Below, piece after piece: positions 41,574 to 51,566 of a stretch of DNA of 64,000 bases. Within the stretch, counting starts at the first letter, position 1; the number at the start of each line of letters is the position of its first letter. The stretch comes from Thraustochytrium sp. TN22 (Eukaryota; Sar; Bigyra; Thraustochytrida; Thraustochytriidae), in assembly GCA_013306675.1 (NCBI GenBank), contig JABLUY010000038.1, forward strand, positions 120,721-184,720, written 5' to 3'. Below the pieces are notes generated by a model that saw nothing but the letters and a program-made list of their open reading frames with translations, ran no database searches and was not told the DNA's origin. Position numbers and translations under genes: made by a program.

Positions 41574-43448
41574 ATGGCGTCCTTCTCGTCGGCGGCGCCC
41601 AAGACGTCGGCGGCGCCCAAGACGTCGGCGGCGCCCAAGACGCTGGCAGACATCAGGACGCAGGCGAGAGACGCGGCGACGAGACGCGCGCTGCGGCAGG
41701 ACGAGGAGGTGTGCCGCTGCGTCGCAAACGGCTTCGACGAGGATGTAAACGCAGCAGCCGCCGCGCTGGCCAACCTCGTGGTCGACGACGACGACGCCTT
41801 GTCAGCATGTCGAAGCCTGCGCGCCAGCATCGCACGCCTCTTGCAAGCCTGCTCGGAGATGGGCCATCCAGAAAAGACCATGGACGCGCGCACGGAGGTG
41901 GTGCTGGTGATTGCGCTGCGCAACATCGCGGAGCAAGTGTCTGCAGCTCCAGAAGACGGCGAGGCGGCAAGAGACGTCGTGCACGGGCTCGTGCATGACG
42001 GCGTGGCGCAGGCAGTCACCACGGCGCTCTGCCGCGCGAGCTCCGCCACCGTGCGCGACAACGCATTGAGCGCCGCCGAGGCCCTGGCGACCTGCTCGCA
42101 CGTGATGAAACACCTGCAGGAGGCAACCCCGTCCAAGCTGCTGAGCACCACGCTGCGCGACGGGCCGGGCCAGACACAGGCGCTCGAGCTCATGCGGCAC
42201 CTCTGTACGCCGAGCACCGCGTCCATGCTCAGGACCATGGCTGACTACGACGAAAATATCCTGCGCGCTCTCGGCAATTGCCTGCGCGACGCGAGCACGC
42301 GCGCGCCCGCCGCACGCGTGCTCACAGAGATGGCCAAGGTGCCCGTGAATGAGGCGGGCGTGCCGCAGCCCCAGGATGCAGACCTCATGGACCGCCTGCG
42401 CATTCTGCACGAGCACGAGGTGACGCAGGCGGCCGTGGACGCAGTGCACGCTGTCGACAAGGTGTCCGAGGTGGGCGAGCCCGACATTGGCCTCACGCAG
42501 CTCCTTGCAGCGCTCGTTCTGCGCTTGGACGCAAGCAGCGAGGCGGCGGACTTTGCCAGCGCGCGCGACGCGCTGGCCTTGGCCGTCTCGCGCGCCAACG
42601 CCGCTCTCGGGCCTCTCTTGGAACTCCTGCGCCACCGGGAAGCAAACGCCGCGGAGACCGATGCAGCCGTCCGCGAACAGGTCCTTCCGCTCGCGCGCTT
42701 CCGCCTCTTCGCGCTCGCCGGTCTCAATGCCATGTCCGGCTCGCAGACGAACGCGCAGGCCATGCTGCACCCGGGTTCGCTCGTGCCTGCCACCTGTCTC
42801 GACGTGGTCGCCGAAACCTTCGACTTTGACATGGAGGCCACGCGCTTCGCGCTCAACGTGCTGCGCAACGCTGCGCTCTCGCCTGCGCACCACGCGGCGC
42901 TTCTGGCCGCTCACGGTATCGACGCGCACCGTCTCGCCAAAACACTTGCCAAGGTGGCCACCACGAGCAAAGATCCGAACTCCGCGGGTCTCGCTGGCGC
43001 TGTCCTCCGTCTCCTCGCCGCTCCTCACGACCCAGACCTCGTCCAGCGTCTCTTTACCGCCGACGCGCTCGACACGCTTGTCCTCGCCGAGCGTGCCCGC
43101 ACGCTCGCCTTTGCTCACGTAGAGATCGCCCGTGCGCTCGCCCACATCCTCGTCTCGATTCCAAAGGATGAGGAACTCGCGCGTCACGTCCTCCTCACCG
43201 CCGCGCTCCACAAGGTCTGCTTCCTCCTTCAAGCGGACCAGCCCGTGCTCCATGCCGAGGCTCTTGCTGCCCTCGTCATTTGCCCGCACACGCTCCTCGC
43301 TGCCTTGCAAGCGTCTGTGACCATTCAGCTGCCCAATGAGACGCTCTCCTTGCACCAACGTGTGGAGGCGCTCGCGACCAGCGCCCAGACCGACCACTCT
43401 AATGTGGCACACCTCGCGGCAGAGCTCTTGACCAAGCTAAACGGGTAA
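41574..43448 (+). CDS. Armadillo-type helical repeat protein (possibly SmgGDS/RAP1GDS1-like)
   Basis: The 624-residue, wholly helical protein is without TM or catalytic motifs. Repeating triplets of amphipathic helices run from about residue 30 to the end. Examples are VNAAAAALANLVVDDDDAL, VVLVIALRNIAEQVS, VRDNALSAAEALATCS, ATRFALNVLRNAALSP and HVEIARALAHILVS. The pattern 'NAL..L.NL...' is typical of ARM repeats. The order and the last segment (LQADQPVLHAEALAALVI) are reminiscent of SmgGDS, a guanine-nucleotide exchange chaperone for small GTPases. That identity is a guess. The N-terminus carries three Ser-Ala-Ala-Pro-Lys-Thr repeats encoded by 18-bp tandem units. The ATG at 41574 is the first in frame. 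Confidence 0.85.
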   Translation: MASFSSAAPKTSAAPKTSAAPKTLADIRTQARDAATRRALRQDEEVCRCVANGFDEDVNAAAAALANLVVDDDDALSACRSLRASIARLLQACSEMGHPEKTMDARTEVVLVIALRNIAEQVSAAPEDGEAARDVVHGLVHDGVAQAVTTALCRASSATVRDNALSAAEALATCSHVMKHLQEATPSKLLSTTLRDGPGQTQALELMRHLCTPSTASMLRTMADYDENILRALGNCLRDASTRAPAARVLTEMAKVPVNEAGVPQPQDADLMDRLRILHEHEVTQAAVDAVHAVDKVSEVGEPDIGLTQLLAALVLRLDASSEAADFASARDALALAVSRANAALGPLLELLRHREANAAETDAAVREQVLPLARFRLFALAGLNAMSGSQTNAQAMLHPGSLVPATCLDVVAETFDFDMEATRFALNVLRNAALSPAHHAALLAAHGIDAHRLAKTLAKVATTSKDPNSAGLAGAVLRLLAAPHDPDLVQRLFTADALDTLVLAERARTLAFAHVEIARALAHILVSIPKDEELARHVLLTAALHKVCFLLQADQPVLHAEALAALVICPHTLLAALQASVTIQLPNETLSLHQRVEALATSAQTDHSNVAHLAAELLTKLNG

Positions 43449-45104
43449 GCAGTTTTGACCAAATAATCTCAAGTCCGGCAACCACTGTCGAAAACGCCCC
43501 CTAGCGCAGGAGCCGATCTCAAAGGTGGGCAGGTCGCCGCGCCAGCCTCGTGCTGCACAGGATCGGGCCACGCCCCGCGTCCTCGGATCGACGCAATCGT
43601 TATTGCAAGCCGCCCCCGAGGTGCATGCGTCCCGCGCGTGCTCCTTGTCAGGCTCAAGTTGCAGTCGCGCTCTGAAGGCTTGTGCGCGCAACTGGGTTGC
43701 TCGCATCTGAGATGGTGCGCCGAACACGATAAGCAAGTCCGACACGGGCAGCTCACAAATCGCACCTCGAGCACCGCGCAGTTCTCGAAGCTTAACGTCC
43801 GAAACGCGCTCTTCAACGCCTCGAGTCGCACGTGCAGCAGACGGCTCAGCGTACCTTTGCAATGGCTTCGGCGCGATCTCCAAAGACGCAATCTCCAAAT
43901 TCGCGTCGACGCCAGTCCCGAAGCCACTCGGGCGCAAGCTTCGAGTCGCCGTCCTTCCGCGCCCACGAAAGCGTTACGGTGTCGATCAACATTCGCAAGA
44001 CCGCAGCAAAGTGACACCGCGCCATCATCGTATCACCTCGCTCAGGCTTGTCAGCGCCGTCGCGCTCCAAAGTTGCATGACTGCAGCCCCCGAACAACTT
44101 GTGCCGCCCAGCGGCGCAGCCAGCACCTCCGACAATCGCCTTCTTGCTGAGCGCCGCCGGTGATGGCAAGATACGATGGCGGTATAAAAGCCCTGGTACG
44201 GTTCGTCCATGCGCTGCATCATGATGCGCTTGGCCAAAGTGGCCTCGCACAACGCCCGAGACCGGTCTCGCGCATTCCACCCGGTGCACGCCAGGCGCTG
44301 CAACGAGGCCACACGATAGGCCCCTGCACGATCCCGACACACCGAGCGCCGAGCCGTCCGTTTTCGCGGTCTTGCGCTGTGCGGAGCGTACGTCGTGCGC
44401 CGGTCTTGCGTCGTGTTGCCGCCGCGCGGCGCCGCACGCACGCAGCGCGAAATCCAGGCCTTGGATGGGGGCAGCAAGTTCGTCCTCGTTTCCAGCACTC
44501 GCACGCCATGCGCCCGCGGCCCCGCCGCGCGAGGCAGGAGCTCGTAAACCCTCGACAACTCGCCGCGCCCGGCGCGGCCGATGCGCCGGATGCGGCCACG
44601 GCCTCGCAGTGCACCGGGACTCCCACTGCACTCACACTGACTCCAACTCTGACTCACTCAACAGTGATTCTCATAGTCACTGTCAGTCAGGCTGGCCGAG
44701 TTTACAGTGTGTGAGTCAACGAGAGCGCGGCAGGATCGCGGCAGAGTCGCGTGGCAGGCGCCCCAGGCTTCGCCTGCCAGGCAGACCGATTGCGCGGCGG
44801 AAGCCACCGCGCGCTCCGTGCTGCGCGCGCCGCGTCGTGAGCGGGGGCGCGCAGCTGCTTGGGCTGTTGGGGCACGCGCGCTAGCTCACAACCTTGCGCC
44901 GCTGCGCCCGGCGGCGCTCAGCAGGTACCCCACCCCAGTGGCGAGCAGGGACCTTGGAGCTGCACGGCTAGAACGGCCCGACGCACCGCGCAGGGCGCTC
45001 ACGACGACGCGTCGTGACTGACATCGCCCGGTCGCGGGCGCCGCCTGGCGGACACTGCTGACGCTCTCAGCGCTGGGAACGGCCTCGACACGGTCTTCGT
45101 CATC
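43449..45104. other. Spacer upstream of LRR-Roc-COR-TIR gene
   Basis: No gene can be supported. The minus-strand stretch 43850-44020 reads coding-like in one frame (APEWLRDW ... EFGDCVFGDRAEAIAK) and may be a remnant. The last few hundred bases may hold an additional 5' exon of the following gene: CTCTCAG at 45064-45070 is a phase-compatible acceptor. Confidence 0.4.
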
Positions 45105-48100
45105 ATGGACGATCGGGTGCGCGCCTTCACCGTGGAGGACGCCATCCGCGAGATTCAAAACGGTGCGACGGTGCTCGAGTACGTTATGTTTCTGCAGGCA
45201 GCGGACTGCGTGTGGGCGCAGCCGGCGAAGAAGGCGTGAGACATCGCGTGCAGACAGGCCTGGCCTCGAGGATTACGTCAAGCTGACGAGTTTCCTTGCC
45301 CAAACGCAGCCTTTCTTCAGTGGCGATCAACGATGCGGGCGTTCAGGCGCTCGCGCGAGCGCTGGAGAGCGACCAGTGCAAGCTGACGGCGCTTTCGTGA
45401 GTTCCTCGTTTCCTTCTCCCGTCCGGCAGCCTCTGAAAGCACGGGCCAGCGGTCCATCTCATGTGATGATTACGCATGGGCGCGGCCAGCTCGTCAGGCA
45501 CGGCAGGCCTGCTTCGTAGCAGCCAGCCACCGGGCTTTTGGACGACACGTGCAGGCAGGCCTGGCCTGGCCTGGCCTGGCCTGGAGGATCATGTCAAGCT
45601 GACGACGCGCCTTGCCAAAACGCAGCCTTGTGTTCAACAGGATCGGCTCCGCGGGCGCTGAAGCGCTGGCGCGAGCGCTGGAGAGCGGCCAGTGCACGCT
45701 GACGACGCTTTCGTGAGTTCCTCGTTTCCTTCTCCCGTCCGGCAGCCTCTGAAAGCACGGGCCAGCGGTCCATCTCATGTGATGATTACGCATGGGCGCG
45801 GCCAGCTCGTCAGGCACGGCAGGCCTGCTTCGTAGCAGCCAGCCATCGGGCTCTTGGACGACACGTGCAGGCAGGCCTGGCCTGGCCTGGCCTGGCCAGG
45901 AGGATCATGTCAAGCTGACGACGCGCCTTGCCAAACGCAGCCTTGGATACAACAGGATCGGCTCCGCGGGCGCTGAAGCGCTGGCGCGAGCGCTGGAGAG
46001 CGGCCAGTGCACGCTGACGACGCTTTCGTGAGTTCCTCGTTTCCTTCTCCCGTCCGGCAGCCTCTGAAAGCACGGGCCAGCGGTCCATCTCATGTGATGA
46101 TTACGCATGGGCGCGGCCAGCTCGTCAGGCACGGCAGGCCTGCTTCGTAGCAGCCAGCCACCGGGCTCTTGGACGACACGTGCAGGCAGGCCTGGCCTGG
46201 CCTGGCCTGGCCTGGAGGATCATGTCAAGCTGACGACGCGCCTTGCCAAACGCAGCCTTGTGTTCAACAGGATCGGCTCCGCGGGCGCTGAAGCGCTGGC
46301 GCGAGCGCTGGAGAGCGGCCAGTGCACGCTGACGACGCTTTCGTGAGTTCCTCGTTTCCTTCTCCCGTCCGGCAGCCTCTGAAAGCACGGGCCAGCGGTC
46401 CATCTCATGTGATGATTACGCATGGGCGCGGCCAGCTCGTCAGGCACGGCAGGCCTGCTTCGTAGCAGCCAGCCACCGGGCTCTTGGACGACACGTGCAG
46501 GCAGGCCTGGCCTGGCCTAGCCTAGCCAGGAGGATCACGTCAAGCTGACGATGCGCCTTGCCAAATCGCAGCCTTTCCAGCAACAAAATCGGCGACGCGG
46601 GCGCTGAAGCGCTGACGCGAGCGCTTGAGAGCAGCCGGTGCACGTTGAAGACGCTCATGTGAGTTCCTCGTTTCCTTCTCCTGTCCGGCAGCCTCTGAGA
46701 GCACGGGTCAATCTCATGTGATGACTGCGCATGTGCGCGGCCAGCTCGTGAGGCACAGCAGGCCTGCTCCGAAACAGCCAGTCACCGGGCTCTCGGACGA
46801 CATGAAAATGCAGAGCTGACGTCGCGCCTTCCAATTTTGAAACGACAGATTCCAAAATCAACTGGTCACTTCATTTGGCGTCCTCTCTCTCGTTGGCGCA
46901 TTTGAAAGCGGCAGAACTAGTCTGCACACCCTGCGGTAAGCTAGGGCAACTTCATGCCGAAGATGGGGGAAATCAGCAAAGATAAGGGCTGAGCTGACCT
47001 CACACGGGCGCCGTAGGACCGATGATGTTGAACAAGTTAAAAAGAGGAGGCGGGAGCAACAAGCCCACTTTGTCAAGGAGGCGCGCGCTGGTCTACTGAG
47101 CAACGGACGGGCTCACTGGGGTCGTGCGAAGCTCATGGTCGTGGGTCAAGCTGAAAAGGGCAAGACTTCGACGATCCGGACTCTCCTTGACGAGCCCGTG
47201 AGCTTGGAGCGGGCTTCGACAATCGGCATTGACCTCAAGCTGACCCAAGCGCGCGATTGGGCGAAGCAAGAGCTTGTCGATGGAGCTGACCTTGACGAGC
47301 TCCTTACCAGGTACGTCGTTGGGTCGCGAGATGACCCAGAAGATACGTCTCTTCGCACTTTCGCCCGTATAATTCGCCAGATACGGGCCGCCAATAAACC
47401 GACCCGGGTCCTCTCAGTTACGACTTCGGCCACGTCTCGTACGTCGTCGCGCACCGAGCAGCCCTTCGCGCCCGCTGCTGTGCCGCAAGTGCAGGTGCAT
47501 GACGATGACATCTCCGAGGCGTACAGTGAATCGCTGCATGCGTCCGTACGCGAGCATCTTGCTCAGGCGAACAAGGACGCCAGCTTCACCATTTGGGACT
47601 ACGGGGGCCAGGAGGTCTTCTACGCCCTACATCATCTCTTCCTGACGGAGAACGGCGTCTACGTCCTGGTCTTCGACATGCGCGAGGTGCTGACCAATGA
47701 GGTCCCCGAGGTTCAACTCACGTCCGGAGCGCACGAGGGGCATGCGGACCAAGCCACAGCCCTGGCGACGTTGCGATTCTGGCTGGACTCCATCCGCCTG
47801 CATGCGCCGAATGTTCACGTGGTGCTTGTGGGAACGTACCTCGATCAGGTTCCCGATGCAGCGCAGCACAAGCAAATCAGCGAGGCTCTAAGAAGCGGGC
47901 CCTTGCGCGGCCTGCACAAGAAGCCACGCGTCGTGCGCAATCGCGTGGAGGACCTCAACTTCTTCCCGCTCAATAACATGGATCGGGAGAACTCCACTGC
48001 ACGTGTGGCCCGGCTGCGATCTGCGCTGACCGCTGCGGTGACACAGGAGGACTTCGTGAAGCGCGGAGTTCCTCTGCGCTGGTCGTACTGCGTGAAGCTG

Positions 48101-49606
48101 CTGCTAGCGTACGAGAAGCCGCACGAAAAGCCTTACATGAAGCTCGACACGGTGGAGTCGCTTGCACAAGATGTGTGTGGTCTCAATGTCCTGGACGTAC
48201 TCGAGATGCTCGACTACATGCACGAGCTTGGCGTTCTCGTGCACCTGCGCGGGTCGGAGGTGCTGCGTGAGGTCGTGGTCCTGCGGCCTCAGTGGCTGCT
48301 CGACAACCTCTCGCGCGTCATCTGTGATCCAAGGCACATGGAGACGCACAAGGAGCGTCTCCTCTCGGACGGCAGCCTGCCAGATGAACTGCGTGGGTCG
48401 CTAGAGGCCTGGGAGACACGCGGTGTAGCTAGTCGCGCGTTGCTGGAGTGGCTGTGGCGCGGGCAGCCTGTGGACTACCTCGTCGACCTGATGCAATGGA
48501 TGCTGCTCGCATGCCCGAGCCCGTGGATTGGGGTACGGGATCAGCATGGCAAGCTCATGGACGAGGAGGGCGCACTCCTGGTGCCGAGCCTGCTGCAGCC
48601 CTCCAGTGCGGCGTCGCGGGCACGGGCGCTCCGAGAAGTGGCGGGCGGCTCGCTGGCGTTCATCGAGTTTGCAGTGCTTCCGCGTGGCATCTTCCAGCGT
48701 TTCGTCGCTCGTCTGGTGCAGGCCTTTACGCAGCTCGTCTGCGTGGAGGAGGTCACGGCAGACACGGCGCGCCTGATCTTTCACGGGGTTGTGACCTACC
48801 TCGAAACGGACGAGCGGAACCGGCGTATCCTCATTCGTTTCGCGCGCGACGCGCCGGAGAGCTTGACGGACCGCATTGAGCTGCTGGACCAGCAGCTGAG
48901 GGGCATTGACACGTCCTTCATGAGGAGCAAGCTTGAGCCGAGGATCGTCGTGAGCTCCGACGGCACGCTGGACGACCAAAGCTGCGCATCCCCGGATCGA
49001 ATCGCCCGTCCAGAAAGCGATGGGCGCATTGCCTCCCGCGCCGACACGCTGCTTTCGGCGGACGCCTTTCGACGGGTTGTGCCGACGCCCCAGCAGGCGA
49101 GCCAGCTTGTCGACAGCCAGAGTGGGCTCAAGCCCTTTGACGTGTTCCTGTCGCACGCCTGGGGGGCAGATAAGGCGACGCACCGCCTCGTGAAGCAAAT
49201 TGCGGAGCGGCTCTCCTCTGTACATGGCATCCGGTGCTGGCTGGACGAGAACGAGGTGCAGGGCGACGTGATTGAGGCCATGGCGCGAGGTATCGACCAG
49301 TCCAAGATGAGCGTGGTCTTCGTCACGCGCGAGTACATGACCAAGGTGAACAGGCCTCGGACCGAAGACGACAACTGCCGCGCCGAATTTGCCTATATCC
49401 GGCAGCAGCACAAGCTGGCACGCATGCTCCCCTGCGTGCTCGAGGCAGATATGACCGAAACGAGCGCTTGGACTGGCGCCTTCGGCATCCGGTGGGAAGG
49501 CAAGCCGCTCTTCGCCGAAGTCCTCACACGGCCAGCAGCGAGTGTCGACATTGACCACCTCGCCCACCGCATTCGCCAGGTTATCTCAAGCGCTAACACG
49601 ATTTGA
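45105..49606 (+). CDS. LRR-Roc-COR-TIR protein (ROCO/NLR-like), eight exons
   Basis: The proposed exons are 45105-45235, 45310-45396, 45626-45712, 45941-46027, 46256-46342, 46572-46658, 46849-46935 and 47017-49606 (1080 residues). All introns are GT-AG and phase 2. Exons 2-7 are each 87 nt and encode one RI-type leucine-rich repeat of 29 residues (LVFNRIGSAGAEALARALES pattern). Exon 8 begins with a basic linker. It continues with a Roc GTPase domain: P-loop GQAEKGKTS at 261-269 and switch II DYGGQE at about 412-417. A COR region follows (about 500-880). The C-terminus is a TIR domain (about 923-1065) with FDVFLSHAWG, CWLDENEVQGD and NCRAEF; Glu1008 is the likely NADase position. Family knowledge: LRR senses, Roc-COR switches and dimerises, TIR signals or cleaves NAD+. 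There is no kinase domain. The true start may lie in an earlier exon, since the frame is open to an acceptor-like CTCTCAG at 45070. Confidence 0.85.
45310..46848 (+). repeat. Tandem LRR exon+intron units, ~315 bp, four near-identical plus one diverged
   Basis: The units are 45310-45625 (316 bp; its exon is diverged), 45626-45940 (315), 45941-46255 (315), 46256-46571 (316) and the diverged 46572-46848 (277). Each contains an 87-bp LRR exon and an intron starting GTGAGTTCCTCG. The intron passes a (GGCCT)n pentamer run and an AAGCTGACG branch-like box and ends in GCCAAACGCAG. Introns of the first four units differ from each other by only about one to four positions in about 228. Confidence 0.95.
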
Positions 49607-50204
49607 AGACCGTTTGTTTGACGGAGGCCTGAAGGTGGCTCGTAAGACCGTGTCAGCTGTCACGCGCTTGCTTGTCCTCTTGTAGGCGTTATGTGAGACA
49701 AAGCGGTCAGGTAGGCTTTGTAAGCAAGTCCACGATGGCCTGTCCCGAGGATTTGAGCCCTGCGAAACCTTTGAGGGATTGCGCTCAGCCGTCAGCGCAC
49801 TGCTTGCGCCCGGTTGTCAAATGTACTCCTTGCGCCCAGTTGCCGACGCACTGATTGCGCCCAGGTCGTATTCCCACTCGAGTTGCGCGACCGGTATGCA
49901 CGCTTCCGCAGACCTGGTGCTATATGATTCAAAGAGTCTGCCGCACAGCCACACCTTTCCAGGCAAACCCGATCATCGTGCCCTTATGAAAAGCACTGAC
50001 GCAAGACGCTTTCCTCGAGACAGCGAAAAGAAAACTTCTTCGGCGGGCCGCGGCCGTTTATGTCACCCAAAAGTAAAGCAGTGACGAGGTCAACGTCCAG
50101 CTTCGTCCTGGGCCACTCCGCATAGCCTCCAGTCTTGTGAGGCCAGTCGGCAGGAGCACTTGGGCATGCCTCGTCGTGGGATCTTTGGCATGCCCACAGC
50201 CGTT
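49607..50204. other. 3' spacer with GCGCCC-repeats and relic of GT31 3' end
   Basis: Short direct repeats of TTGCGCCC(A/G)GTTG occur at 49804-49865. From 50066 onward the sequence is a duplicate of the last part of the neighbouring GT31 gene (see repeat entry). No separate gene is present. Confidence 0.6.
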
Positions 50205-50352
50205 TTATTTAGCATCATCCAAAAGTAAAGCAGTGACGAGGTCAACGTCCAGCTTCGTCCTGGGCCGCTCCGCATAGCCTCCAGTCTTGTGAGGCCAGTC
50301 GGCAGGAGCACTCGGGCATGCCTCGTCGTGGGATCTTCGGCATGCCCACAGC
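50066..50352. repeat. ~135-bp tandem duplication of GT31 gene 3' end
   Basis: Copy 1 (about 50066-50201) and copy 2 (about 50218-50352) run from CCAAAAGTAAAGCAGTGACG to GGCATGCCCACAGC with only three or four mismatches. Copy 2 includes the last 43 or so codons of the GT31 gene; copy 1 is a non-coding duplicate beyond its stop. Each copy also carries the inverted pair GGGCATGCC ... GGCATGCCC. Confidence 0.9.
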
Positions 50353-51239
50353 GCAGCGGCCAGAGGAGCCTCGACGTAGTGAAAGGTCACGGCGTGTTGC
50401 GAACAGCACGCGGCCACCGGGAGATTCGCATTGGCGCGGTACTCGCGAAACCAGGACGGAAAACGGCCGCGCAGACCCGTCATGGGCTCGTGCACGTTGA
50501 AGAAGTCGCCGCCGGTGTCGTTGGGCGACTCCAAGACGATGCCGGCGGACTGCTGCAGACACGCGGAGACGGTGACATCTTCGCTGCGCACGTCAAACTC
50601 GGACCGCACGCGAGGCAAGCAGAGGTCGGGCCAGACCTTGAGGAGCTTCTGCACCGCGCCGCGCGTCAAGGCGAAGCCGGCGCCGCCCGACAAGAAGCAG
50701 CCGCCGCCGTCCGGCCGCATGCACAGTCGCGAGCCCAAGGCGCGCTCCTCATTCGGCGCCGCCGTCGTAGTCAGCAATCGCGCAAGGCGGTCCGGCAGCA
50801 CCAAGGTGACGTCGTCCACCTTGACCACGAAGGCGAGCTCCGTGCTGTCGAACTCCTCCAGGGCCGCCGAGTAGGCCTCCATCAGGCAAAAGGTCTTGTC
50901 CGGCGACGCGCACTTGTAGCTCTGCGCGTCCTTGCTCGACTCTTTGTGGCTCACAAAGCGCACTTCTAGCCGGAGGGCGCCGTCTCCGCGCCATTTCGCC
51001 CACGTATCCAGGATGCCTTGCCTGCGTTCCGCGGCGCGCTCCGGCTCCACCGTCGAGCGCATTACCAGCACCACCATGACGGCCTCTCTTGATCGCAAGG
51101 ACGAGGGGGGTGACGATTTGGCGTCATCATCAGCGGGCGTCTGCAGGAAGGTCCTCAGGGTGGTCAGCCAGAAGAGCGCCACGGCCAGCGCGCCGAGCAG
51201 GACGAGGCCGCGACGCGGCTCTCGTCGTCGCCGCTTCAT
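50205..51239 (-). CDS. GT31-like beta-1,3-glycosyltransferase (fringe/C1GALT-type), type II membrane
   Basis: The 344-residue protein has a short basic cytosolic end (MKRRRREPRRG), a signal-anchor helix (about 12-29, LVLLGALAVALFWLTTL) and a luminal GT31-type domain. AFVVKVDDVTLVLPDRL resembles the metal-binding DDD region, with the third Asp replaced by Val. FLSGGAGFALTRGAVQKL matches the GGAG motif of fringe and core-1 galactosyltransferases. SEDVTVSACLQQ matches the conserved EDV...C segment. Such enzymes extend glycans with UDP-sugars in the Golgi. ATG 51239 is the first ATG; a GTG further upstream is not needed. The C-terminal coding end is duplicated downstream (50066-50201), suggesting recent local rearrangement. 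Confidence 0.85.
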   Translation of the reverse strand: MKRRRREPRRGLVLLGALAVALFWLTTLRTFLQTPADDDAKSSPPSSLRSREAVMVVLVMRSTVEPERAAERRQGILDTWAKWRGDGALRLEVRFVSHKESSKDAQSYKCASPDKTFCLMEAYSAALEEFDSTELAFVVKVDDVTLVLPDRLARLLTTTAAPNEERALGSRLCMRPDGGGCFLSGGAGFALTRGAVQKLLKVWPDLCLPRVRSEFDVRSEDVTVSACLQQSAGIVLESPNDTGGDFFNVHEPMTGLRGRFPSWFREYRANANLPVAACCSQHAVTFHYVEAPLAAALWACRRSHDEACPSAPADWPHKTGGYAERPRTKLDVDLVTALLLDDAK

Positions 51240-51566
51240 GTCCTCTCTCACTCTCTGCCCTGCCTTGCTGTTTGCGCGGCGCGAGGCGACGTGAGGCGAG
51301 ACAACGCGACACGACGCAAGGCGCGGCCGGGCCGCTGCCCGCTGCCCGCTGCCCGCACGCAGCGCTGCGCCTGTGCGAGCGAGCGGAGCAGAGCGGAGGA
51401 GCGGCAGAACTCAACTTGCCGTCGCGCATCGCGTCATCCACGTCTGCACCCCGCTGCGCCGCGCGCCAGCGGCCTGCGGCGAGTGCGGAGCACGCTCGCG
51501 CGGCGCGCACGCGCTCGCTCGCTCGCTCGCGCCGCGCGTACGCGCTTTCGTAGTCAAACAAAGAAG

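Noticed and set aside
45310-46571. Interpreting the 315-bp units as a satellite or a set of short minus-strand genes
   Set aside because: The minus ORFs repeated here (about 75-92 residues) span intron and exon. The plus-strand exons splice in constant phase into canonical LRRs joined to a Roc domain, which explains the array better.
50163-50195. GGGCATGCC...GGCATGCCC hairpin as a terminator
   Set aside because: The identical sequence in the second copy lies inside the GT31 coding region, so the dyad is a by-product of coding sequence and duplication.
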